Positions 8,509 through 18,641 are shown, counted from the stretch's first letter. The stretch is DNA of 64,000 nucleotides from Prevotellaceae bacterium UBA4336 (GCA_002394305.1 DGTM01000019.1:1-64000), one strand, 5' to 3'. Numbers and translations: made by a program. Notes: a model not told the origin generated them from the letters alone.

Positions 8509-11500
8509 ATGAGAAAGATTACTTCTTTGCTTTGCACGCGAGGCAAAGCCGGAGCTCTTGCCCTTCTCGGCCTGATGTGGCTTTCGGGGGCGGCTGCATT
8601 CGCTGACGACCACGGGTACGTGAACGGTATCTGTACGATGCACGACGAATGCGACGCGCACTTCGAAGCTCCGCAGCAGGACGCGGACGGCTTCTACATG
8701 CTCTACAACGCAGGCAATGTGGAATGGATTTCCGACCAGGTGGCCGGCGGAGTCATCAACCTTGACTGTAAGTTGATGAACGACATCGACTTCGAGAACA
8801 TCGAGAACCTGCACAGACCCATCGGTCCAGACAACGGCAAGAAGTACAATGCGACGTTCGACGGTCAGGGCCATCGCATCAAGAACATGATCATCAACCG
8901 CCCGAACAATGAAATGCAGGGCTTCTTCGGCAGCCTTCGCGGCAATCCGAACTCCCGTGGCGAGGGCACTGTCATCAAGAACCTCATCATTGACAAGAGC
9001 TGCTCCATCACAGGCGCCTTGCGTACGGGCGGCATCACGGGCACAGGCCAGAACAATGAGAAGGAGATTATCATCATGAACTGTGTGAACGAGGCCAGCA
9101 TCACCACTACGACCAAGAATGCAGGCGGCATCACCGGTGGCAGTACGGGCAACCATCCCATCTGGAAAATCAGCAACTGTGTCAACACCGGCACCATCAC
9201 GGCTTTGGGCAACACCGCAGGCGAGAAGGAGTCGGCCGGCATCTCCGGTTGGCTGGGCGACAACGGCTCTACCGTCGTCAAGAACTGTATCAACATCGGT
9301 CAGGTGGACGGCATCGACGGCAGCGGCCGTGGCGTGGTCCGCATGAGCAGAGACTGCTGCGTGAACTGCTACGACCTGAGCGGCAACGAGCTGAACTTCC
9401 AGTACATCGACCATGAGTTCACAGCCGACGACGTGACAAGCGGCAAGCTTGCCTATGCCATCAACGTCCTGGCCGGCGACATCGTCTACTGGCAGACTAT
9501 CGGCGTGGACGAATACCCCATGCCCTTCAGCACCAGCAAGCAGGTCTACCTGCAGGGCGAGCTGCTTTGCGACGGTACGCCCATCGAAGGCGGCACCTAT
9601 ACGAACGACCCCGTTGAGCCCGTCCGTCCGCCTCACGAATACGAAGAGGGCGACTGGCACTGCATCAACTGCGGCGCTATCAGCGGCGACTTCTGCAAGA
9701 TAGAGGACGGCTTCTACCAGCTGAACAACGAAGTGGACGTTTGCTGGTTTGCCGATTTCGTCAAGGCAGGCAACGTTGAGGTGAACGCCAAGCTGAACAG
9801 CGACCTCGACTTCACCGAGTATCCCGACTTTGCCGGCATCGCAGACCGTAGCCATGGCTTCAAGGGCATCTTCGACGGCGGCTTCCACACCATCAGCAAT
9901 ATGGACATGAGCTGGCGCGAAGCCGAGGAATGGGTTGGCTTCATCAACTTCCTGAACGGCGGCGCTACAGTCAAGAACCTCCGTGCCGACGCCACCTGTT
10001 TCATCGTGGCAACAGGCAATGCAGGCTTCATCGGCGGCTCTACGGCTCCCGGCGACATCTACCTCGAGAACCTCGGCTTCGAAGGCGACGTCAGCTGCTC
10101 AAGGGCTGGCGCAGGCGGCATCCTGGGCTGCAACACAGGCTCGCAGGCTCACATCCACATGACCAACTGCTACGTCACAGGTTTCATCTCCGGCTCCACC
10201 GTTATGGAGAACGGCGCCCTGAGTGCCTGGCTTGGCAGCAGCGGCGCAGTCATCACCAACTGCTGGTCGAGTGCAACCGTCAGCGGCGTTCAGAACGACA
10301 ACAAGTATCTGGCACGCTTCGACAATGCCACCTTCACCAACTGCTACAGCGTCAACGGCACACCCCTGCAGTCCACCGTCATCGAATTCGAAGAAGTGGA
10401 GAACGGCTCGCTCTGCTATAAGCTGAACGGCAGCCAGGAGGACATCCAGTGGTTCCAGAACCTTGGCGAAGACGCATTCCCCACCTTCATGCCCGGCCAC
10501 AAGCAGGTCTATGCAAACGGCGAGATGCGTTGCGACGGCATGTTTGTCGGCGACGAGGTCACCTTCTCCAACACCGAAGGCTCTGCCAAGCCAGACCACC
10601 AGTTCGCCGACGGCTTCTGCAAAGTCTGCCACCAGCAGGACCCCGACTTCCCCTTCCTCGATGTCTTTGCCAATGCCGACCACGACGTCACGACCGGCTA
10701 CACGACCCGCAACTCCGGCGACGGCAGCAACCTCGGCTTCGAGAGCAGCGTCGTGGAGCATTGGAACGTACATTGGTTCGAGAGCTTCCAGACCATCAAG
10801 AACCTGGAGCCCGGCATCTACCGCCTCCGCGTACAGGGCCTGAGCCGTGTCGCACAGTGGGGCAATGCCGAGCATAATGCCTACGAGACAGGCGAGCTCA
10901 GCGAAGAATATGCTCCCCTCTACCACAGCAGCCAGTATTTCGCTGAGGTCAATGGCAAGAAGATAGCCAACCGCTTCGTGGACATCACGGAGGGCGCCCA
11001 GGAGGTGCGCGTCGGCGAGACAGAGAACTTCAGCGACTACACAGGCAAGTGGGTGCCCAACTCCCGCACAGCCTGCAATAAGTACTTCGCACGCGGCCTC
11101 TATTGGAACGAGCCTCTCTACTTCGCCATCGAGAGCCCCGAGGACAGCGTCAACATCGGCGTAGAGAACAGCCTCTACCTCTATGGCAACTGGACCGTAT
11201 GGGACAGCTGGCGCCTGGACAAGCTCACCGACGGCGACATGAACCTCATCCGCCAGCAGCAGCTCGCAGCCTTCCAGGACGAACTGGAGACACTGGAGCC
11301 TCAGGATTCCCTCAGGAATGCATACGAGGAGGCAAAGAGCGCCCTCGAGGATGCTACGACCCTCCAGGAGATTCTGGACGCAGCCGACGTGCTGTCCCGC
11401 ACGCCCAACCTCATCCGCAGGAGCCACCTGGCATACGAGAACTACATGACAGCCATTCAGGCTGTTGCCAACGAGCGTGCCAACCGCGACGACCTCAACG

Positions 11501-13680
11501 GCGCTGCTACCGACCTGCTCGACATGTACCTGAACGAGTACGACGAGGCCAGCGAGGAGCTGCCCAACGGTACCTATCAGTACATCATAGACCAGCGTAC
11601 CCTGAGCGAGGAAGAGCTTACCGCCGAGGTTGAGTTCGTGCGTGGCCTCTACGAGAAAGCCATCATGACCAGCATCAGCGAAGGCTCGGACGTCAGCAAC
11701 ATCATCAAGAACGCAGCCTTCACCGCCGACGGCAACTTCCAGGACTGGGAGACCGTACGCACCTACGTGAGCCCAAGCGGCAGCAACTTCAGCTCCAACA
11801 CCGGCTTCACCGACATCTATCCCGTGGCCGGCACGTGGAACACCGCATTCAGCGTATCGCAGTACATCGTGGCCGACATACCCGACGGCATCTACGAGCT
11901 GGAGGCTCCTGCCTTCTACCGTCCCGGCGGCAACGGCATGGGCGACATGGAAGGCAACGACTATGTGCCCGCCGACCTCTTCATCAACGACTACTACACG
12001 CCCATCATGAACATCTACAAGGGACAGGTGTCCTATGCCGATGCCATCAACGGCGTGAACTGCCGCTACGACGCTACCGGCGACCCCAATGCGCCGCACA
12101 ACGGCGAGAGCACCTCGGCTCAGGACTACGACACAGGCTACGGCTACGTGCCCGAGCAGCGTCAGGCTGTCAGCTTCGCCTTTGCAGGAGGACGCTATAT
12201 AAATAAGGTATATGGCTTAGTGAAGGGCGGCGAGCTCCGTCTGGGCATCCGCAACACAGGCAAGCCCTGGTACGAGAGCGGCATGACCATGTGGGGCAAG
12301 TTCAAGCTGACCTACCACGGACAGAGCGAAGACGCCATAGCTGCCATGATGGACAACTACCGCAGCCGCCTTGAGGCCCTGAAGTGGGGACAGGTAGAGC
12401 AGATGTACATGTTCTACAGCATGAGCCACATCGAGAACATCGAGACGCTGATGGCTAAGGTGGATGCTGCCGCCTCCGTAGAGGAGAAGCTGGCTGCCAT
12501 CCAGAAGCTCAACGACGAGTTCAACACCATCCTGGACAGCTACGATGCATACGAAGACCTCCGCTCCATCGGCGACTACTGCAGCACGAAGGCAGACGAG
12601 AACATCGAATCCGACCCCGAGCTGAGCAATGCCTTTGCCGAAGTGACCAACACGATATTCGACCACTACTACAGTGGCGACCTCACCGACGAGGAGGCCC
12701 GCAGCTATCGCGAGTCTGTCCTGAACAATCCTGCCCTGGGCGGCGGCTACTACGTGCAGGGCGACCTGCTCGACGCAGAGGGAGGCAAGCTCGACTATAA
12801 TGTCAGGAACAAGAACTATCCCATGACGCAGCAGGAGGACGGCACATGGACTGCTACCGTGAAGGTGCAGAACCGTGCTAACGAAGCCAACGCGAACGCT
12901 CGTGCAGGCATCTTCATCAGCCGTATGGACGAGGTCTACAAGGTGGACCAGAGCACGCGTCGGTTCGTGACTCCCGCAACTGGCACCTTCACCCTGACCA
13001 AGGGTGCTGGCAACGACCTGCAGACGGTGGGCGGCACGTTCAACGTCACCTTCAATCCCGCTACCGGCGAGACGAAGTTTGAGGCCGTCGAGTACAACTG
13101 GCACGACAAGGTCTACGTCGTGGGCTCCGTCATCAACCAGGCAGGCCAGAAGCACCGCTGGAAGAACGACGAGATGGTGCCCCTGTCGCATAAGGGCGAC
13201 GGCGTCTACGAGGGTGTCGTCACCTTCTACCGCGACTCTCTGGAGAACATGTATCCCAACTTCACCATCTTCTCCTGCCGCTCCAACACGGGCACCATTC
13301 CCTATTCCACGACAACCCGCGGAGGATGGAACGAAGGCCGCTACGGTAGCGACGTGAACAAGCTCATCCTGGAGAACGGCGTGGCTCTGGGCGACCTCAT
13401 CCGCGGAGCTGACCGCAAGTGGTACATGAACTGGCCGGAAGGCGTTACCGAGGAGACGCAGAAGTACCACATCTCCTTCGACATGAACCACAACACGTTG
13501 ACGGTCCGCGTCCAGCAGGGCGACCTGAACGGCGACACCAAGGTGGACATTGCAGATGCCGTAACCATCCTGAACATCATGGCTTCCGGCGAATACAATG
13601 CCGATGCCGACGTCAACCACGACGACAAGGTGGACATCGCAGACTTCGTGACCATCCTGAACATCATGGCTGCGAACTAA
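8509..13680 (+). CDS. Large secreted multidomain protein with C-terminal dockerin-like repeats
   Basis: 1723 residues. A Sec signal peptide (LALLGLMWLSGAAAFA) is followed by two homologous modules (about 30-350 and 365-670): each has an EWISDQV/CWFADFV-like segment, Gly- and Asn-rich GLUG-like strands (GGITGTGQNN, GGILGCNTGS) and a closing KQVYLQGELLCDG or KQVYANGEMRCDG. CxxC pairs (HCINCG, KVCHQQ) mark module junctions. Two galactose-binding-like regions follow (LEPGIYRLRVQG, IPDGIYELEAPA), each with a helical stretch. The last ~55 residues contain two Ca-binding dockerin loops (DLNGDTKVDIAD and DVNHDDKVDIAD). No catalytic motif was recognised. Probably a cell-surface adhesin or binding protein; cohesin partners are not visible here. 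A strong terminator follows. Confidence 0.85.
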   Translation: MRKITSLLCTRGKAGALALLGLMWLSGAAAFADDHGYVNGICTMHDECDAHFEAPQQDADGFYMLYNAGNVEWISDQVAGGVINLDCKLMNDIDFENIENLHRPIGPDNGKKYNATFDGQGHRIKNMIINRPNNEMQGFFGSLRGNPNSRGEGTVIKNLIIDKSCSITGALRTGGITGTGQNNEKEIIIMNCVNEASITTTTKNAGGITGGSTGNHPIWKISNCVNTGTITALGNTAGEKESAGISGWLGDNGSTVVKNCINIGQVDGIDGSGRGVVRMSRDCCVNCYDLSGNELNFQYIDHEFTADDVTSGKLAYAINVLAGDIVYWQTIGVDEYPMPFSTSKQVYLQGELLCDGTPIEGGTYTNDPVEPVRPPHEYEEGDWHCINCGAISGDFCKIEDGFYQLNNEVDVCWFADFVKAGNVEVNAKLNSDLDFTEYPDFAGIADRSHGFKGIFDGGFHTISNMDMSWREAEEWVGFINFLNGGATVKNLRADATCFIVATGNAGFIGGSTAPGDIYLENLGFEGDVSCSRAGAGGILGCNTGSQAHIHMTNCYVTGFISGSTVMENGALSAWLGSSGAVITNCWSSATVSGVQNDNKYLARFDNATFTNCYSVNGTPLQSTVIEFEEVENGSLCYKLNGSQEDIQWFQNLGEDAFPTFMPGHKQVYANGEMRCDGMFVGDEVTFSNTEGSAKPDHQFADGFCKVCHQQDPDFPFLDVFANADHDVTTGYTTRNSGDGSNLGFESSVVEHWNVHWFESFQTIKNLEPGIYRLRVQGLSRVAQWGNAEHNAYETGELSEEYAPLYHSSQYFAEVNGKKIANRFVDITEGAQEVRVGETENFSDYTGKWVPNSRTACNKYFARGLYWNEPLYFAIESPEDSVNIGVENSLYLYGNWTVWDSWRLDKLTDGDMNLIRQQQLAAFQDELETLEPQDSLRNAYEEAKSALEDATTLQEILDAADVLSRTPNLIRRSHLAYENYMTAIQAVANERANRDDLNGAATDLLDMYLNEYDEASEELPNGTYQYIIDQRTLSEEELTAEVEFVRGLYEKAIMTSISEGSDVSNIIKNAAFTADGNFQDWETVRTYVSPSGSNFSSNTGFTDIYPVAGTWNTAFSVSQYIVADIPDGIYELEAPAFYRPGGNGMGDMEGNDYVPADLFINDYYTPIMNIYKGQVSYADAINGVNCRYDATGDPNAPHNGESTSAQDYDTGYGYVPEQRQAVSFAFAGGRYINKVYGLVKGGELRLGIRNTGKPWYESGMTMWGKFKLTYHGQSEDAIAAMMDNYRSRLEALKWGQVEQMYMFYSMSHIENIETLMAKVDAAASVEEKLAAIQKLNDEFNTILDSYDAYEDLRSIGDYCSTKADENIESDPELSNAFAEVTNTIFDHYYSGDLTDEEARSYRESVLNNPALGGGYYVQGDLLDAEGGKLDYNVRNKNYPMTQQEDGTWTATVKVQNRANEANANARAGIFISRMDEVYKVDQSTRRFVTPATGTFTLTKGAGNDLQTVGGTFNVTFNPATGETKFEAVEYNWHDKVYVVGSVINQAGQKHRWKNDEMVPLSHKGDGVYEGVVTFYRDSLENMYPNFTIFSCRSNTGTIPYSTTTRGGWNEGRYGSDVNKLILENGVALGDLIRGADRKWYMNWPEGVTEETQKYHISFDMNHNTLTVRVQQGDLNGDTKVDIADAVTILNIMASGEYNADADVNHDDKVDIADFVTILNIMAAN

Positions 13681-13703
13681 CGCCAATTCATCCCGATAGC
13701 AGG

Positions 13704-13745
13704 AAGGGGGACGTGTCCGGAAGCAGACACGTCCCCTTCTTCTTT
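13704..13745 (+). terminator. Terminator after the dockerin protein
   Basis: A 12-13 bp stem (AAGGGGGACGTGTC with GACACGTCCCCTT, one bulged G) and 8-nt loop, then TCTTCTTT. It starts 24 bp after the stop codon. Confidence 0.8.
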
Positions 13746-13814
13746 CCCTGCCCTCCTTTGCCTTCCCCCCCGTCCTCCTCTTGCCCTGTCAATTAGGAAT
13801 TTTGAGTTATTAAT

Positions 13815-13845
13815 TTTGAATTTACTTATAATCTTCGTACCTTTG
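13815..13845 (+). promoter_or_regulatory. Promoter of the phosphoethanolamine transferase-type gene
   Basis: TTTG (13815-13818), 19 nt, TACCTTTG (13838-13845). Transcription would start about 13850, leaving a leader of only about 20 nt before the TTG start at 13871. Confidence 0.75.
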
Positions 13846-13870
13846 CAGGAGAATCAAACGAAACGACGCC

Positions 13871-15691
13871 TTGAAGCATCAAACCTACCGCGATAAATGC
13901 CGCCGACTGGCGCAGTTGATACTTATGCCAGTGCTGAGCCAACGGGTGCTCTTCACCTTTATGCTGCTGCTCTCCAGCGTGGTGATACCCGTCATGTGCT
14001 ACGCCACCGGAGCCTTCCCCAAGCCCTTCGTCTTTGCGCCTGCCATCTTCGACTGCTACCTGTTTGCCCTCCTGGCCTTTGCGCTCCGTCGGCTCCGGCT
14101 CGCCTGGCTCGTATGGCTTGCAGCCATCCTGCTGCTTGGGGGCGAAGTGTTCAGCCTGTTGTGCTATCAGTCGCCCTATTCGATGACGGTGCTCCAGCTC
14201 ATTCTGGAGACGAATACGCGCGAGGCCACGGAGTTCCTTCGCGGTCACGGCGTGCTGGCACAGCTTGCGCTTTCCGTAGCCATCACCTTTGCCACCATCG
14301 TCGTGGCTTGGGCATGTTCGGGAGGGGCAAGGGGCAAGGAGGCGTCTGCGAAGCGCCCGAGCACCAACGGAGCTTGGGAAAGGGTAGGGGCATGGAGCTG
14401 GAGACAGGGAGTCCTCCTGCTGCTCATCCTCCTTTCCGCATCCTGCCAGGGGTACTCCTACTTCCGGCTGTGGCAGGCTTATACGGCAGACGTGACGACC
14501 ACCATCGCCGAGAACAAGTACATGCCCCTGCGCAACAGCCCGTTCGTCCGCTTCCTGTACGGACACGCCCTCAACGTTGTCAGCACGAAGGAGCTGGGGA
14601 AACTCGTCCATACCGTTCGGCAATCCCAGGTCGACAGCTGCTCCTTCCGCAGTCCCATCATTCTGCTGCTCATTGGCGAGTCGTACAACAAGTACCACAG
14701 CCCGCTCTACAATCCCGAGGCGAGGCAGACGACTCCAGGGCTCTGTCAGCTCCACCGGCAGGGCAATCTCATAGTCTACGACGATGCTGTCTCGCCCTAT
14801 AACGTCACGAGCAAGACCTTCCGCCACATGTTCTCGACGTACTATCCCGGCTGCGGACGCGAGTGGGTGGACTGCACTCTCTTCCCTGCGCTCTTCCGCA
14901 AGGCAGGCTACCGCGTCTGGTTCATCACCAATCAGTTTGCAGGCGCAGAGAACAACAAGGACCACCACGACCATGCAGGCGGCACCATCTTCAATCAGAG
15001 CGACCTGCGCCGACTGCAGTTCACGCACATGAACACCGAGGCGGCACGTTTCGACATGGAGCTGCTCAGCCAGTTGCCGCCCGCCGACACACTCGCCGCC
15101 GCGCCCTCGCTGCTCATCTTCCATATGATAGGCCAGCACGAAGACTACCGCGAACGCTATCCGGCCGAGTACAACCACTTCACGGCCGACAGCATCCGGA
15201 ATCCCTTCACCGACCGCGATGGCTGCCAGATAGTGGCCGAGTACGACAACGCAACGCTCTACAACGATGCCGTCGTCACGGCCTTGCTTCGGCAGTACGC
15301 CTCGCAGGATGTCGTGGCGCTCTATCTTTCCGACCACGGCGAGGAGGTCTACGACTGGCGCAACTCTTGCTACCGCACCAACAGCGACTACATGACGCCC
15401 CAGATAGCCCGCTACCAGTACGAGATACCGATGCTCTTCTACGTCTCCGACAGCTTCAAGGAGCAGCATCCCGACCTGCTGGCCGAGATACGGGCAGCAC
15501 GCCACAAGCCCTTCCTCTCCACTATGCTGCCCTTCCTGCTCTTCCATTTGGCAGGCATCGGTCAGGCCGACTACCAGCCTTCGCTCGACATCCTGTCGCC
15601 CGACTACAACGAGCACTATCCGCGCATCATCCGCGAAGATGTCGATTACGACCAGCTCATGCAGGCGAAAGCGCAGGCTCTTCCGAAATAA
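13871..15691 (+). CDS. Phosphoethanolamine transferase / sulfatase family membrane enzyme
   Basis: 606 residues from a TTG start chosen because it lies just after the promoter; ATG at 13925 is the alternative and would remove 18 residues. The N-terminal ~200 residues hold five membrane segments (VLFTFMLLLSSVVIPVMC, FALLAFAL, LVWLAAILLLGG, LALSVAITFATIVVAWAC, GVLLLLILLSASC). The periplasmic alkaline-phosphatase-fold domain shows LLIGESYNKYHSPLYN (catalytic Thr/Ser region), HMIGQHEDYRERYP and YLSDHGEEVYD. Enzymes of this family transfer phosphoethanolamine to lipid A or glycans. An Arg/Gly-rich cytoplasmic-loop insert (GGARGKEASAKRP) is unusual. The stop codon lies in the first unit of a 22-bp tandem array. 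Confidence 0.85.
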   Translation: MKHQTYRDKCRRLAQLILMPVLSQRVLFTFMLLLSSVVIPVMCYATGAFPKPFVFAPAIFDCYLFALLAFALRRLRLAWLVWLAAILLLGGEVFSLLCYQSPYSMTVLQLILETNTREATEFLRGHGVLAQLALSVAITFATIVVAWACSGGARGKEASAKRPSTNGAWERVGAWSWRQGVLLLLILLSASCQGYSYFRLWQAYTADVTTTIAENKYMPLRNSPFVRFLYGHALNVVSTKELGKLVHTVRQSQVDSCSFRSPIILLLIGESYNKYHSPLYNPEARQTTPGLCQLHRQGNLIVYDDAVSPYNVTSKTFRHMFSTYYPGCGREWVDCTLFPALFRKAGYRVWFITNQFAGAENNKDHHDHAGGTIFNQSDLRRLQFTHMNTEAARFDMELLSQLPPADTLAAAPSLLIFHMIGQHEDYRERYPAEYNHFTADSIRNPFTDRDGCQIVAEYDNATLYNDAVVTALLRQYASQDVVALYLSDHGEEVYDWRNSCYRTNSDYMTPQIARYQYEIPMLFYVSDSFKEQHPDLLAEIRAARHKPFLSTMLPFLLFHLAGIGQADYQPSLDILSPDYNEHYPRIIREDVDYDQLMQAKAQALPK

Positions 15692-15910
15692 GCACCAGGC
15701 TCTTCCGGAATAAGCACCAGGCTCTTCCGGAATAAGCACCAGGCTCTTCCGAAATAAGCACTAGGCTCTTCCGAAATAAGCACTAGGCTCTTCCGGAATA
15801 AGCACTAGGCTCTTCCGGAATAAGCACTAGGCTCTTCCGGAATAAGCACTAGGCTCTTCCGGAATAAGCACTAGGCTCTTCTGAAATAAGCACCAGGCTC
15901 TTCTTCCGGA
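15671..15910. repeat. 22-bp tandem array 1, about 10.5 copies
   Basis: Ten full units plus a partial one of a 22-bp sequence containing CTAGGCTCTTCCGGAATAAG; variants are CACC/CACT and CCGG/CCGA. Each unit has TTCCGGAA and often CTAG palindromes. Unit 1 encodes the last five codons and stop of the upstream gene. The array fills the space between two convergent genes. No spacers, so not CRISPR. Confidence 0.95.
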
Positions 15911-15940
15911 AGGACCCTTTCCTCAGATAATAAAGCGTTG

Positions 15941-17650
15941 TCAGCGTATCAGTATCTTCCTGCCTTCTATGATGTAGATGCCACCCCCGACGGGAGCCGC
16001 GACTTTGCGCCCGCTGATGTCGTAGATGCAGTCGGCCGACGTCTGTTGGTGGGGTGCGCTGATGCCATCCTCAAAGTCGCTGGTGCCGAAGAGGGCTAAC
16101 TGGTCGTCCGTGAGCAGTTCAAAGGTGTAATAGACCCAGTAGAAATCGCCCAGGTAGAATTCGCCGCCATCGTTGTAGAAGACCTTGAATACGTTGTCGC
16201 CGCCGCCCCAGTTTACTCCGTCAATGCGCAGCTGTTCCTTTGTCGTAAGGTTCTGCAGCAGGATATAGTCGTTTGCGCCGTCCACTCGGACAGCAAGCAC
16301 CTGTGGTTCTTCGCTGTGCAGGAACAATGCCCTGTCATCGGCATAGGCAGTACCCGTATGCAGGAAAGATATGTTATAGTCGGAACCGATGCGCCACATA
16401 TAGTTATAATTGGCTCCCCGGTTGCTGATGAAATCGCTGGCGTTGCTGGTCTGGCGGGGTGCTACTTTTGCCACGATGGTCATGCAGTCCTGCCCCTGAC
16501 GGAAGAAATGTGCCCCCGATTCGTTGGACCACTTGTCCCAGCGGTCAAGGTAGCCTTCGCAGCGGTCGCTGATGCGCAGGGCTTTCCCCTCTTCGACTAT
16601 GGCAGGCAGGTTCTCTGTGAGCTGAAGCATGGTGCCTTTCAGGTTGGCTTCCTTGTGGTTGGGGATGCAGTGTTCGTCGGGGTCGTAGTTGCGTGCATCG
16701 TAGAAGAACTCAAAGGGTACGTCGGGGAGCACGACGTTATACCGTGCAGTGAGCGAAACCTTCTGGTGAAGGGCGAAGTCGAGATACTGGTCTCCCGCTC
16801 CTTCCATTATTCTCAGGGCAAGGACATTGCGGCCTCTTATTAGCTTGTCCGATGGAATCGTCAACGAACGCTCGTTCCACTGGCTCCACCCTGCAAAACT
16901 GCCTATCTGTTCGCCGTTGAGATATATCCACAGGTCATCATCGTGAATGGCGGAGAACGTATACGTCGTGTTAGGAGCCTTGGAAGGAAGTAAGAAAGAG
17001 CACCTGAGGTTGTAGCCATTGTAGTCTCCTTCCCATTCGTAGTTGTGCATAAAGCGGCCGCCGCCGTCATTTCCCTCATTGCCCATCGGACCGGTCAGGG
17101 TGGGCCAGTTGCTGTCGTCGTAGTCCGGCATTGTCCAACCGGTGTCGCCGGGATCCATGCTGTATTCTACCTGCTGGTACCTCGCTTGCCATGCCTCGTC
17201 CCTGCCCCATGGAATGATATATCCTGTGGCGGCGGAAATGTCGCTGGTGACAGTCACTACGCACTGCCGTGAAAGGGTCGTGTTCCCTGCCGCTGTAGCT
17301 GTGATGACCGTTTTCCCCATGCGCATCCCTGTCACGTTGCCGTCTTCCTTCACGTCTGCTATGTCTGTGTCAGCCGATGTCCAGATGATATTCTTGTTCT
17401 TGGCCCGGGGGTTGACCGTTGCAACAAGGCGGACGCTCTCTCCTCCTTCCAGCGTGAGGCTGCTCTGGGAGAGTGTGAGCGACGTGACTGGCTCGTCGGG
17501 GATGTTGGGCGTGATACCGCCGCCTGCACCGCCGCCCCAGTCCACAGACGTGCTGTCGGTTATCTCAATGTCATCGTTTTGGGAAAAGGCGAATCCTCCG
17601 CAGAGCAGTGCACCTGCCAGAAAACATGCAAATCTTGCTTTGTACATCAT
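15941..17650 (-). CDS. Secreted Big_2 (Ig-like) protein with T9SS-type C-terminus
   Basis: 569 residues. A signal peptide (FACFLAGALLCGGFAFS) precedes a Big_2 Ig-like domain at about 55-140 (LTLSQSSLTLEGGESV, IIWTSADTDIADV, GKTVITATA). Residues about 150-290 resemble a galactose-binding-like fold found beside glycosidases (WQARYQQVEYS, YLNGEQIGSFAGW, LIRGRNVLALRI). The rest resembles a LamG-type beta sandwich. The C-terminus YDISGRKV...GIYIIEGRKILIR is a type IX sorting signal, so it should reach the cell surface. Last gene of the operon that begins at 29843, 27 bp after the preceding fimbrillin-like gene; could be a shaft-associated or glycan-binding accessory. No enzyme motif seen. Confidence 0.75.
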   Translation of the reverse strand: MMYKARFACFLAGALLCGGFAFSQNDDIEITDSTSVDWGGGAGGGITPNIPDEPVTSLTLSQSSLTLEGGESVRLVATVNPRAKNKNIIWTSADTDIADVKEDGNVTGMRMGKTVITATAAGNTTLSRQCVVTVTSDISAATGYIIPWGRDEAWQARYQQVEYSMDPGDTGWTMPDYDDSNWPTLTGPMGNEGNDGGGRFMHNYEWEGDYNGYNLRCSFLLPSKAPNTTYTFSAIHDDDLWIYLNGEQIGSFAGWSQWNERSLTIPSDKLIRGRNVLALRIMEGAGDQYLDFALHQKVSLTARYNVVLPDVPFEFFYDARNYDPDEHCIPNHKEANLKGTMLQLTENLPAIVEEGKALRISDRCEGYLDRWDKWSNESGAHFFRQGQDCMTIVAKVAPRQTSNASDFISNRGANYNYMWRIGSDYNISFLHTGTAYADDRALFLHSEEPQVLAVRVDGANDYILLQNLTTKEQLRIDGVNWGGGDNVFKVFYNDGGEFYLGDFYWVYYTFELLTDDQLALFGTSDFEDGISAPHQQTSADCIYDISGRKVAAPVGGGIYIIEGRKILIR

Positions 17651-17677
17651 TAATCTACATTCTTCATTCTACATTCT

Positions 17678-18589
17678 TCATCCTCCGACGGTTCCACCGA
17701 AGTCCTCGCCAATGATGTCCCAACCCTCTATGCCGATGTCGAAGCCGCTCTTGCTCTTTTTCAGCTTTACGGTAAGTGTGTACTGCTTCTTCGCTTCCAG
17801 TGTGAAGGAATTTTGCAGGGTGTATTTGTTTCCCTTCCAATCGACTTGAATCAGGTTGGCGAAGGGCACTTGCTGCGGGAGCAGGATGGCTGTATAGGAC
17901 AGATTGCCGTCGCAGTGGCATATGATGTCGGATGCGGAGCCTTCGGTCAAGGTGAGTGCAGATGTCTGCACGTCGAAGGTGGCGGAGCGCAGTGTCCCGC
18001 CTATGGTGACGCTAACGTCGCTGGCCTGCAATTCTCCATCGTCGAAGCCAGTGTCGGCCGTAACGACAATGGTCAGGCGCGAGAGCTGATGCTGCAGGGT
18101 CAGTTCGAAGTCACTCGAAGTGGGCGATTGTCCCAATACTGTTCCCCAAAGCAAATCGCTCTTTGCGAAAGCTTCATCCGGACGCTGGTCCTGGCTGACC
18201 TGGAAGGGTATGCTACGCGCATCGTCCACCTTGTCTGCGAACGGGGCGTAGGCATAGAAGTCGGCCTGTGTTTCCATGTCGTTCCAATAGATAGGTGTTG
18301 CTGTCTGCCATGTGCCGTCGGCCCAGGTGAGCATCTGGTTGTTCACGTAGTTGTCCCTCGGCATGAGCACATCGGGCTTTCCGCCGGAATAGTTGACCAT
18401 GTAGAGACCTGCCTTGATGGGAGCGTCCGTGACAAGTCCTTCCTCGGCGCGAGTCCGGATGTCCACGCGCTGCCGCCCCGTCTCTTGCTGCTCCACAGGA
18501 TTGGGTGCCACTGCCCCCGGCGTGTCGTTTTCGCCAGAACATCCCACCAGCAGCAAACCTACGATACCCCAAATATATCCATTCCTCAT
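17678..18589 (-). CDS. Fimbrillin family (Mfa1-like) lipoprotein
   Basis: 303 residues. A lipobox signal (WGIVGLLLVGCSGE) precedes a fimbrillin-type domain: RTRAEEG at the mature N-terminus, KAGLYMVNYSG, WNDMETQADFYAYAPF, KSDLLWGTVLG and LQHQLSRLTIVV are the conserved segments of the Mfa-like_1 family. The C-terminal YTLTVKLKKS strand and DIIGEDFGG are also typical. Such proteins are exported as lipoproteins and become pilus subunits or anchored surface proteins. Fifth gene of the operon, 52 bp after its paralogue at 18642. Confidence 0.82.
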   Translation of the reverse strand: MRNGYIWGIVGLLLVGCSGENDTPGAVAPNPVEQQETGRQRVDIRTRAEEGLVTDAPIKAGLYMVNYSGGKPDVLMPRDNYVNNQMLTWADGTWQTATPIYWNDMETQADFYAYAPFADKVDDARSIPFQVSQDQRPDEAFAKSDLLWGTVLGQSPTSSDFELTLQHQLSRLTIVVTADTGFDDGELQASDVSVTIGGTLRSATFDVQTSALTLTEGSASDIICHCDGNLSYTAILLPQQVPFANLIQVDWKGNKYTLQNSFTLEAKKQYTLTVKLKKSKSGFDIGIEGWDIIGEDFGGTVGG

Positions 18590-18641
18590 ACGACCCTTAA
18601 ACTCTTTAACTTTTCAATTTTTTAATTTTCAACTTTTCTCA

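Noticed and set aside
10099..12099. Long open frames opposite the large secreted protein (also 8506-9888, 12217-13686)
   Set aside because: Val/Ala/Asp-rich translations without domains, exactly antisense to a GC3-rich true gene with signal peptide and dockerin; codon-bias shadows.
15671..15910. CRISPR-like array
   Set aside because: Units are contiguous 22-mers without spacers and no cas genes are near; same for 35903-36090 and 38231-38350.
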